From UBA7398 sp964597305 (GTDB taxonomy: Bacteria; Actinomycetota; Actinomycetes; Nanopelagicales; Nanopelagicaceae): 46,663 nucleotides of DNA. Shown piece after piece: positions 32,453 to 39,507 of this stretch (position 1 is its first letter; the number at the start of each line of letters is the position of its first letter). The stretch covers positions 1 to 46,663 of the forward strand of contig CAZQWU010000006.1 in NCBI GenBank assembly GCA_964597305.1, in the 5' to 3' direction. The position numbers and the translations under genes were made by a program. The notes under the pieces were generated by a model. The model saw only the letters and a list, made by a program, of their open reading frames with translations. It was not told the DNA's origin and did no database searches.

Positions 32453-33832
32453 TTATCCGTTGGTAATTTTTACTTTGGTAATCGCTTGTTCTAATCGCGA
32501 AACTTCTATCACTTCCATCCCGGAAATTTTCGCATCAGATCCGACAGGAACAAGTGCTTTCTTAAAACCAAGCCGGTGCGCCTCTTGAAGCCGGCGAGCA
32601 ACACCACTCACTTTACGGATTTCGCCTGCCAACCCCACTTCACCAATGGCAACAAGATCTGCCGGAAGTGCTAATCCTTTTGCGGCGGATGCAACAGCAA
32701 GCGCAACAGCAAGATCAGCTGCTGGTTCAACCATTTTCATGCCACCTACTGTCGCGGTGTAAACATCGCGGCCGCTTAATCGAATATTTGCCCGGAGCTC
32801 TAGTACCGCCAAAGTCATCGCTGTTCGGGGGTTATCGAGACCACTGGTTACTCTTCGCGCATTTCCATAATCTAAATCCTTTGCGGCGCTCACCAACGCT
32901 TGAATTTCAGCGAGTAAGGGTCGTCGACCTTCGAGAGTTACAGTGACACAACTACCGGGAACTGGCTCAGTATGTCGAGTAGTGAATAAACCCGTCGGAT
33001 CAGGAAGTCCTTCAATTCCACCATCATGTAGATCAAAACACCCTACTTCATCACTTGCTCCAAATCGATTTTTTATTGCACGAACCATACGAAGTCGGGA
33101 ATGTCGCTCACCTTCGAATTGAAGGACAACATCAACAACATGTTCTAGTAATCGCGGTCCAGCGATCGAACCATCTTTCGTAACATGTCCAACGAGAATA
33201 AGTGTGATCGATCGTTCTTTACATAATCGAATAAGCGCCGCTGCAACTTCACGTACCTGAGTTACTCCACCAGGTGCAGAATCTAGTGCAGAAGAACCAA
33301 TAGTTTGAATACTGTCTATTACAAGTAGCGATGGCTTCACTTCATCAATATGAGAGATAACAGAACCAAGATCAGTTTCACTAGCAAGCCACAAATTTTT
33401 ATCTAGCGCTTTTAATCGTTCTGCCCGAAGTCGAACCTGTGAAGCAGATTCCTCACCGCTGACATACAGAGTTGTCATTGCACGTCGAGCGCTTTCCGCA
33501 GCGACTGTAAGAAGTAGTGTGGATTTTCCTACACCTGGTTCTCCCGCTAAGAGAATTGCTGCACCGGGAACGAGACCGCCGCCAAGGACCCGATCGAGTT
33601 CTGCAACGCCGCTTGTTCGCGCTTGTGCAGATTCAAGTGTTACATCAGAAATAGGTTGTGCAACGTGCGTTACGGCGGCAGGAATGAGCGAGAGTTTTTT
33701 CGGCGCAGAGATTTCTTCGACGCTTCCCCATGCTTGGCACTCGCCACAGCGGCCGACCCATTTGGAAGAGGTCCAACCACACTCACCACATCGAAATGGA
33801 TCTTTAGCTTTGTTTGCTGAACTCTTCGCCAT
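32453..33832 (-). CDS. radA: DNA repair protein RadA (Sms)
   Basis: RecA-like helicase that helps branch migration in recombination. Zinc finger CGECGWTSSKWVGRCGECQAWG at residues 15-36 (two CxxC pairs); Walker A GEPGVGKST at about 98-106; the RadA-specific KNRFG motif in AIKNRFGASDEVG. A C-terminal Lon-protease-like domain follows (VYTATVGGMKMVEPAADLA; GEVGLAGEIR). 459 residues is normal. In many Actinobacteria radA adjoins disA, which is not present here. A leaderless -10 precedes the start. Confidence 0.96.
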   Translation of the reverse strand: MAKSSANKAKDPFRCGECGWTSSKWVGRCGECQAWGSVEEISAPKKLSLIPAAVTHVAQPISDVTLESAQARTSGVAELDRVLGGGLVPGAAILLAGEPGVGKSTLLLTVAAESARRAMTTLYVSGEESASQVRLRAERLKALDKNLWLASETDLGSVISHIDEVKPSLLVIDSIQTIGSSALDSAPGGVTQVREVAAALIRLCKERSITLILVGHVTKDGSIAGPRLLEHVVDVVLQFEGERHSRLRMVRAIKNRFGASDEVGCFDLHDGGIEGLPDPTGLFTTRHTEPVPGSCVTVTLEGRRPLLAEIQALVSAAKDLDYGNARRVTSGLDNPRTAMTLAVLELRANIRLSGRDVYTATVGGMKMVEPAADLAVALAVASAAKGLALPADLVAIGEVGLAGEIRKVSGVARRLQEAHRLGFKKALVPVGSDAKISGMEVIEVSRLEQAITKVKITNG

Positions 33833-33838
33833 AGCGAG

Positions 33839-33844
33839 AGCCTA
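33839..33844 (-). promoter_or_regulatory. Leaderless -10 element for radA-mutY
   Basis: On the minus strand TAGGCT is followed by exactly six bases (CTCGCT) and the ATG at 33832. Confidence 0.55.
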
Positions 33845-33866
33845 TGACGAAGTGGTGACCCGTGCC

Positions 33867-34649
33867 TTACTTACGAGCACCTGCTGTTGCTGGATGGATG
33901 ACATAGAGCGGGAGCGATTTACGACGACTTATTTTTTGAGCTGCCACCCGCATTTCACAATGGCGAGCCAACTCGTGATAGGCGGCTGATCCCATAAGCG
34001 CTACTAATTCATTCTTATTGGCTATGTACACAGGCGCTTTTCCAATATGAGCATCGGTATTACTTGTGCAGTACCAGTCAAAATCTGCACCACCTTCACC
34101 CCACGCTAAACGTTCATATTCACCGATCACTGTGACTGTCACGGTTTTTTCACCTACGAGGCGATCTTCATATGAACGACGAATCGGCAATTGCCAACAG
34201 ACATCTGGTTTCGTTTCAGTGAAGTGAATTCCTTCCTGAAGGGCAAGAGTATGAAGTGCACAACCGTAACCACCGCTAAACCCTTTATTATTCATAAAAA
34301 TACAATTGCCATTGATTTTCTTCGTCTTGCGATCTTTATCAAGACCAATTTCAGAAATGTGTAATCTCTTACCTTTGCGGGCTTTGGAATAATTTTCCCA
34401 GATATCCGGGGTTAATCGATAAGCCGCTTGAAGTACTCGATCTTCATCTTCTTTACTTGAGTAATACGCGCCATCAGAGCAACAACCGCTATCAGGTTTA
34501 TCAGCGTCGAGACCTTTGCAGCCATTTCCGAAGAGACAGGTCCAATGTGACGTGAGCCAGGTAAGGTCGCATTTAAATAACTCGCCTGGATTTGCTGGAT
34601 CAACAAATTCGATCCATTCGCGTGCAAAATTTCCATGTACCTCAGGCAT
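33867..34649 (-). CDS. Conserved Cys-rich protein of unknown function
   Basis: I do not recognise this with certainty. The 260-residue soluble protein has ten Cys, seven of them in patterns that suggest a metal or Fe-S site. In the first 60 residues these are KCDLTW, WTCLFGNGC and SGCCSDG; in the middle, GNCIF, YGCALH and DVCWQLP; then WYCTS and RHCEM later. The early cluster recalls YkgJ/UPF0153-like zinc-or-iron-binding proteins, but that is weak. The second half, with FDWYCTSNTDAHIG, is unfamiliar. It is upstream of radA on the same strand and divergent from proC. Confidence 0.8.
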   Translation of the reverse strand: MPEVHGNFAREWIEFVDPANPGELFKCDLTWLTSHWTCLFGNGCKGLDADKPDSGCCSDGAYYSSKEDEDRVLQAAYRLTPDIWENYSKARKGKRLHISEIGLDKDRKTKKINGNCIFMNNKGFSGGYGCALHTLALQEGIHFTETKPDVCWQLPIRRSYEDRLVGEKTVTVTVIGEYERLAWGEGGADFDWYCTSNTDAHIGKAPVYIANKNELVALMGSAAYHELARHCEMRVAAQKISRRKSLPLYVIHPATAGARK

Positions 34650-34657
34650 AAGCGCAG

Positions 34658-34663
34658 AGCCTA
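34658..34663 (-). promoter_or_regulatory. -10 element for the Cys-rich protein
   Basis: On the minus strand TAGGCT lies 8 bases before the ATG at 34649, 12 bp from the divergent proC -10 of identical sequence. Confidence 0.4.
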
Positions 34664-34675
34664 AGGCTTACTAGG

Positions 34676-34681
34676 TAGGCT
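34676..34681 (+). promoter_or_regulatory. Leaderless -10 element for proC
   Basis: TAGGCT followed by exactly six bases (TGTCAC) and the ATG at 34688; no Shine-Dalgarno. Confidence 0.55.
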
Positions 34682-34687
34682 TGTCAC

Positions 34688-35509
34688 ATGAACTCCGAGC
34701 GACAATTTTCTGGGAGAAATTGCATTGGTGTAATCGGCGTTGGAATTATGGGAGAAGCGCTTTTGCATGGGTTATTAGCAGCAGGGTATGAAGCTTCATC
34801 TCTATGCGTAGCTGATAAAAATGAAGAGCGAGTAGTTGAAATATCGCGCAAATACGGTGTGACCAAGTCAACTCCAGAGAAAATTGCGACTGAGTGCGAT
34901 GCCATCTTATTAGTAGTTAAACCCCAAGACATGGCGAAACTTTTGGAGGAAATTGGTCAGCACATACCGATGTCGACGCTATTGGTGAGTTTTGCAGCAG
35001 GTAAGAAAACATCCTTTATAGAAAAAAGTGTCATTCAAGGAACGCCAGTTCTTCGCGTAATGCCGAATACACCACTACTTGTGGGTCGAGGGATGGCCGC
35101 TATATCAGCAGGAAAGTTTGCTATTGAGGCAGATATTGATTTTGTTACCAATGTTTTGTCTGCCAGCAGTGAAGTTATTGTTGTCGAAGAGGAGCTTCAG
35201 GATGCAGTGACCGCAGTCAGCGGATCAGGGCCAGCCTACTTCTTCTATTTTGTTGAAGCGATGATCAAAGGTGCCGTCGAGATGGGTCTTTCCGAGAAAG
35301 ATGCAGCCACACTCACTATTCAAACTATTAATGGTGCAGCAGCCATGCTTAACGAAAGTGGAAAAACTCCTGCAACGTTGCGAAACAATGTGACAAGTCC
35401 TCATGGAACTACAGCCGCTGCCATAGCCGCATTAGAAAATGCGAAGACAATAGAGATTATTGTTGATGCGATGAAAGCGGCACGAAATAGATCTCAGGAA
35501 TTGGCTTGA
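34688..35509 (+). CDS. proC: Pyrroline-5-carboxylate reductase
   Basis: Last step of proline synthesis, NAD(P)H reduction of pyrroline-5-carboxylate. The N-terminal Rossmann motif is IGVIGVGIMGEALLHGLLAAG (residues 12-32, with G-x-G-x-x-G as GVGIMG); MPNTPLLVGRGM and the substrate-loop VSGSGPAYFFYFVEAM follow. The C-terminal NNVTSPHGTTAAAI segment is also typical. 273 residues is normal. Its stop overlaps the next gene by 4 bp (TTGA). In mycobacteria proC (Rv0500) likewise lies just upstream of the bS22 gene. Confidence 0.96.
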   Translation: MNSERQFSGRNCIGVIGVGIMGEALLHGLLAAGYEASSLCVADKNEERVVEISRKYGVTKSTPEKIATECDAILLVVKPQDMAKLLEEIGQHIPMSTLLVSFAAGKKTSFIEKSVIQGTPVLRVMPNTPLLVGRGMAAISAGKFAIEADIDFVTNVLSASSEVIVVEEELQDAVTAVSGSGPAYFFYFVEAMIKGAVEMGLSEKDAATLTIQTINGAAAMLNESGKTPATLRNNVTSPHGTTAAAIAALENAKTIEIIVDAMKAARNRSQELA

Positions 35510-36675
35510 AATTAATTGCAGTATTGCTCTCTGGGATTTTGCTACTAGCCGATCAACCTGCTCATAGCGCACCGATCATTTCAGTAAAAAGTGTCTCTAC
35601 AAATTTCTCGTTTGAGACAAATCTTGATATTTCGCGAACCATTCTCAAACAGGATCTCATCATCGCAGTTGGGTCATTTGATGGCAGCGCCGATATTTCA
35701 GCTCGCACTTTTGATGGCGCAATCAAATGGCGCTTAGCGCTCAAAGATGGGGTTATTGCCACTGATATCAAAGAAGGTACTGATGGAACTTTCTGGGTAC
35801 TTGGTGGCGGTGAATCTTTCGAGACAAATACAGTGGTAATCCCGTCAGGGTTAATAAATCCAGATTCCATTACTGTCATTCCGAGAACTCCGTTGAGCAA
35901 AGGGTTAACGGAATTGCGACTATGGAATATTTCAAATTCAGGAAAACTTCTAGCAAATATTTCATTGAGTAATCAATACCCAAGTTTCCCTAAAGCCTTT
36001 GCGTTTACTGAAAAGGGAATGGTCATCGTTGGCAGTCAAATAACTTCCAAAGGCAGCGCCGGTGCGATATGGATGTGTTCGTTGTCCGCGTGCGAGTCAC
36101 CTCAACTCATAGGTGTTCAATCTACAGCGCTCAACGACGTGACGAATTTCGACAGCGATGTGTATTGCGTAGGTCAAAGTGGTGAAACAATCAACAAACT
36201 CCCTGTTAAAGGAGTACTAGACGGAATTCTTTTGCGGGTTGAAAAAACGGGGAAGCTCAAGAGCGTAGTTCGAAGCTCACTGCCAAAAATTAAAAGAAAT
36301 TGGGAGAACGTGACAAACGGTTATCTTCAAGGTGGATTTGCGGAGGGAAAAACAAGCGAAGCAACTGTCACACAATTTAGTGGAACAAAATTCGGCACAC
36401 CTGTATGGAGCGCGCGATTTCCGGCGCAATCGTCAGCCACAAGTGCAGGAAATGGTGCGCTATTTCTCTCCAGTGGTCCAATAAATGGTCTGAAAAACTG
36501 GAAACCTAAATTGCAATTGCTTTTATTGACTTTTACTGGAAAAGGAAGCATTAAAACCGGTACCACTATTACCACGGGTGGTAATCCAGTCTGGTTGAGC
36601 TACTTAAAAGGGCTGGGTTACGGTGTAATTAGCGCGCAAGGCAATACTATGTATTTCACCTTAATCCGAGAATAA
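35506..36675 (+). CDS. Secreted protein of unknown function
   Basis: No family recognised. The TTG start overlaps the proC stop (TTGA) and gives a signal peptide straight away: KLIAVLLSGILLLADQPAHS, cleavage near residue 22. The mature 365 residues are rich in Ser, Gly and Thr with alternating beta-strand patterns (TFWVLGGGES, MVIVGSQITS, GGFAEGKTSE, ALFLSSGPIN), consistent with a beta-propeller or other all-beta extracellular fold. Two Cys (WMCSLSAC) may form a disulphide. It takes the place of the BldC-like gene (Rv0500A) found between proC and bS22 in mycobacteria. Confidence 0.75.
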   Translation: MKLIAVLLSGILLLADQPAHSAPIISVKSVSTNFSFETNLDISRTILKQDLIIAVGSFDGSADISARTFDGAIKWRLALKDGVIATDIKEGTDGTFWVLGGGESFETNTVVIPSGLINPDSITVIPRTPLSKGLTELRLWNISNSGKLLANISLSNQYPSFPKAFAFTEKGMVIVGSQITSKGSAGAIWMCSLSACESPQLIGVQSTALNDVTNFDSDVYCVGQSGETINKLPVKGVLDGILLRVEKTGKLKSVVRSSLPKIKRNWENVTNGYLQGGFAEGKTSEATVTQFSGTKFGTPVWSARFPAQSSATSAGNGALFLSSGPINGLKNWKPKLQLLLLTFTGKGSIKTGTTITTGGNPVWLSYLKGLGYGVISAQGNTMYFTLIRE

Positions 36676-36689
36676 GAAATGAGGTTGAA

Positions 36690-36788
36690 ATGGGTTCAGT
36701 TGTAAAAAAGCGCCGAAAGCGTATGGCAAAGAAGAAGCATAAAAAATTGCTCAAGAAAACTCGTATTCAACGACGAAATAAGAAGTAG
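36690..36788 (+). CDS. 30S ribosomal protein bS22 (AURKAIP1/COX24-type, 32 aa)
   Basis: A 32-residue, extremely basic protein: MGSVVKKRRKRMAKKKHK then KLLKKTRIQRRNKK. It is almost identical in pattern to the small actinobacterial protein first seen as bS22 in the Mycobacterium smegmatis ribosome structure (Rv0500B in M. tuberculosis). It is far below usual gene-calling length cut-offs. GAGG five bases before the ATG serves as a ribosome binding site. It follows the secreted protein by 14 bp, and its stop codon directly abuts the convergent metalloprotease stop with no base between. Confidence 0.93.
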   Translation: MGSVVKKRRKRMAKKKHKKLLKKTRIQRRNKK

Positions 36789-39167
36789 TTACTTCAATAG
36801 GGAAAGTTTTCCGTTGACGCTCGTCAAGGCGTATCGGACTTTCCCTAATGTAAGCCAGACGACATTAGTTTCTTTTTCAAAGAGCGCTGAGGAGACTAGA
36901 TCAACTGATTGATCGATCTTGTTGAGTTTGCAGAGTCGACCTTCGCATCCCACCAAAATATCTTTATCATCGATAGCGATTGGTCCGAGCGGGGTTCCAA
37001 AATTATCGATAGACGTTGTTGATGCTGGGTCACTTCCGGAAATTGTTGCCCACGCTACGCGGTTGGGATTGGGGATAGTTATTCCGCTTGCGCTAAACCA
37101 AGCGCCAAATACTCGATTACCAACTTGGGAGAGAGTGACGTTGTAACCGGCAACTGCGATAGCTCCGCCGGTAGCAGCAAGAGTTGTGTACTGCCAATCT
37201 TCGGGATAGATCGACGATCGTGTCGCTAACCGAACTTCACCAGTTGTGGCTTCAGTACTTTGATTAATTGTCAGAATTGAGTCATAAATCAGGTAAACCT
37301 TCTTATCTACAGCGAGTGCTTGAAGATGGAAGCCAACATCACCAGTCGTGTGATTTTCAGTTGTTTTATCGCCGTCAACCATTTCGTAAACCCAGGTGCT
37401 GCCACTTCGCACGGCGCCAAGAAGTACACCTTGAGTTTCATCACGATAAAAGACTTGAATTCCCGCTGAGGTAATTGCGCAGGCATTGGTAACGCTGACA
37501 TCACTATTCGTGCGGGTTCGATTGGGATCATCGTATTTATTAAGCGCAGGACCGTTTCCATCAACAACTTCATAACTCCATTTTTTTCCATCATAAAGTG
37601 CGTAGCGCAGATCTTTATCCGTTAAATCTGCATAAAACAGATGAAGTTTTTGAGAGGCACCAGTTCCGCTTACACATGCTGAAACATCGCCTGCCACATT
37701 GTGGCTAGTTTTACCCCCAGTCGTACCATTGCCATCGATGGTTGAGATATTCCATTTTTTTCCATCATAAATAGCGAGTTTGATATCACCATTTTTCGAA
37801 TCGGAATAGGCAATTACTTTCTGATTTTTAAAAGTGGTTACCGCCAAATACTTTCCATCTGCTTGAGGATCGACAGTAGAAGCTCGCCAGGTTGCTTCTG
37901 GAATAACCGCATTTGTCGTAACAGGATCTGATGTTCCTAATTGATTTTTTGCTATGACAGTGAATGAATACGATGTGCCATTTTTTAGTCCTGTTATTAA
38001 TGCCGGTGATGTAAGAACGGTAATTGGCGCCGAGTTATTACTTGCTTGAACTTCATATGAGGTTACTTGTGAAAGTCGTGCGTTTCCGGGCGGATCAAAA
38101 GTCACAATGGCGGATTTATCGCCAACGATTGCTTTCACGTTCCGCGGTCCTTCAGGCAAACCGGTCGGAGTACCAGGCGCTGGTTTACCGCGCATATCTT
38201 CGAGCATGGCAAGAAGGAGAGGTCCAGGAGAGTGAAAGACTTCACCAACATCAAGGTTGGGCGTCATTACGGCATCTGTAGGTGAACTTGAATATGTTGC
38301 CTCATCGAGATGGCTAACAGATGAACCTGCCTCATATCGCGTTGGTGCATACAACATAATTTTATTTCCGTTATTTGCAGCGACACCTAATGGGCCAGAC
38401 CACACTAATTTATTTGTTAGCGCTTTACCGAGCTCAAGTGATGGAGATGCTAAATCGATCAATTGGTGGCCATCAGGTAATTGTGTAAAGGCATCAAATG
38501 GAGTTGGTTGATCGATGCTGCCATATCCAAAGAACGGGTCGTAGGCTGCAAGTGTTAGGAAACCTAATCCATGTGCTACTTCATGAAGTACGACTGATTC
38601 AAGATCATATTCACTGCGCGATGGTCGGCCATCAGTGCCGGTGTACCACGGCGCTCTCGCATTAATTGTCATGATGATGTCAGGTCGATTGACATCTAAA
38701 TCTTTTCCAGCCAGTGCGTTCGCAAGCGCGGACGGATAATTAATATCACGTGCAGGTGCGCCAGGGAAATTTTTATAGAAATAGTCTGGTCGAGTAGAAC
38801 CTAGGACACCACTTGTCTGACGCCCCCAAGTAGCTTGAATTTTTATGGGTACTGCAGATTTAAAATTGTCAGACCAAATATCAATTGCCGCTTGAAATGC
38901 AGCTTGCGCCTCAGCAGGAAAACTGTTGTACGTAATTTCAAATCGACTTTTACTATTGATATGTGCTCGCGGAGTAACATCTCGCGCCATAACGTTCGCG
39001 CTTTGAGTTGTTGGATTTCCGCTGGCAAAAGTATGAAACCAGTGTGTGGAGGGGGTACGTTCAAAGGCGAGGGCCTGAGCAGAAGGAAGGGAGAGTGGCG
39101 CCAGAATTAACGAAAGGCCCAGCGTAAGTGGAAGCGTAAATCTCTTGAGGAAGCTGGTAAAACGCAT
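36789..39167 (-). CDS. Secreted HEXXH zinc metalloprotease with Fn3 and beta-propeller-like repeats
   Basis: Signal peptide (about 1-33, ending QALA). A metalloprotease domain of about 300 residues follows with the zinc site VVLHEVAHGLGFLTL (His195, Glu196, His199). The position of the third metzincin His is Thr; His286 in SSVSHLDEATY, followed by AVMTPNLDVGE, is a possible distal ligand. A fibronectin type III domain (about 340-425) precedes repeats of about 65 residues with YDGKKWNISTIDGNG and YDGKKWSYEVVDGNG, resembling a sialidase-like propeller. Probably an extracellular protease; its substrate is unknown. The start ATG has a -10 hexamer seven bases upstream. Confidence 0.88.
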   Translation of the reverse strand: MRFTSFLKRFTLPLTLGLSLILAPLSLPSAQALAFERTPSTHWFHTFASGNPTTQSANVMARDVTPRAHINSKSRFEITYNSFPAEAQAAFQAAIDIWSDNFKSAVPIKIQATWGRQTSGVLGSTRPDYFYKNFPGAPARDINYPSALANALAGKDLDVNRPDIIMTINARAPWYTGTDGRPSRSEYDLESVVLHEVAHGLGFLTLAAYDPFFGYGSIDQPTPFDAFTQLPDGHQLIDLASPSLELGKALTNKLVWSGPLGVAANNGNKIMLYAPTRYEAGSSVSHLDEATYSSSPTDAVMTPNLDVGEVFHSPGPLLLAMLEDMRGKPAPGTPTGLPEGPRNVKAIVGDKSAIVTFDPPGNARLSQVTSYEVQASNNSAPITVLTSPALITGLKNGTSYSFTVIAKNQLGTSDPVTTNAVIPEATWRASTVDPQADGKYLAVTTFKNQKVIAYSDSKNGDIKLAIYDGKKWNISTIDGNGTTGGKTSHNVAGDVSACVSGTGASQKLHLFYADLTDKDLRYALYDGKKWSYEVVDGNGPALNKYDDPNRTRTNSDVSVTNACAITSAGIQVFYRDETQGVLLGAVRSGSTWVYEMVDGDKTTENHTTGDVGFHLQALAVDKKVYLIYDSILTINQSTEATTGEVRLATRSSIYPEDWQYTTLAATGGAIAVAGYNVTLSQVGNRVFGAWFSASGITIPNPNRVAWATISGSDPASTTSIDNFGTPLGPIAIDDKDILVGCEGRLCKLNKIDQSVDLVSSALFEKETNVVWLTLGKVRYALTSVNGKLSLLK
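36798..36847. repeat. Nested inverted repeats at the bS22/metalloprotease junction
   Basis: Outer arms TAGGGAAAGT (36798-36807) and ACTTTCCCTA (36838-36847) pair perfectly over 10 bp. Inside them TTGACG-CT-CGTCAA (36814-36827) is a second perfect dyad. All of it lies in the last codons of the metalloprotease. No T-run follows on either strand; it may act as a bidirectional transcript end. Confidence 0.6.
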
Positions 39168-39174
39168 GGGCAGG

Positions 39175-39180
39175 AACTTA
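39175..39180 (-). promoter_or_regulatory. -10 element for the metalloprotease
   Basis: On the minus strand TAAGTT lies seven bases before the ATG at 39167; no Shine-Dalgarno. Confidence 0.4.
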
Positions 39181-39241
39181 TCAAAGGGTGCGAGTACCTA
39201 AAACCTCAAAGCTACTACCTGTGGAAATTGTCAGAAAGAAT

Positions 39242-39247
39242 TAAGGT
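39242..39247 (+). promoter_or_regulatory. Leaderless -10 element for the glutaredoxin-like gene
   Basis: TAAGGT followed by exactly six bases (TTGAAT) and the GTG at 39254, choosing this codon over the TTG at 39248. Confidence 0.5.
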
Positions 39248-39253
39248 TTGAAT

Positions 39254-39502
39254 GTGATCGGCATCAAAATTTACTCGCGCCATGGTTGCCATCTATGCGA
39301 AATCGCAGAGAAAACTGCGCGTGAATTACAAAGTACCTATGGCTTTTCGCTCGAGGTTGAATTTATCGACGGCAGCGAAACCCTCGAAAAAGAATTTGGC
39401 GAAAAGGTTCCAGTCACCTTCATTAATGGCCAACCGCATGATTACTGGCGCATTGACCGTGAACGTTTTATCAAAGCAATTGAAACAATTAATGGTGACT
39501 GA
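39254..39502 (+). CDS. Glutaredoxin-like thiol protein
   Basis: Small thioredoxin-fold protein (82 residues from the GTG at 39254). Active site CHLC in YSRHGCHLCEIAEKTAREL, the cis-Pro segment KVPVTFINGQ and a short C-terminal helix. The layout fits the DUF836/glutaredoxin-like proteins common in Actinobacteria, which act as small disulphide reductases; the partner is unknown. Although a TTG start six bases earlier is possible, the -10 element points to GTG. It is divergent from the metalloprotease across about 80 bp and convergent with the XPB helicase gene. Confidence 0.88.
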   Translation: MIGIKIYSRHGCHLCEIAEKTARELQSTYGFSLEVEFIDGSETLEKEFGEKVPVTFINGQPHDYWRIDRERFIKAIETINGD

Positions 39503-39507
39503 GAAAA

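Noticed and set aside
39248..39253. TTG start of the glutaredoxin-like protein
   Set aside because: The TAAGGT hexamer places the transcript start at the GTG at 39254, and TTG is the weaker start codon.
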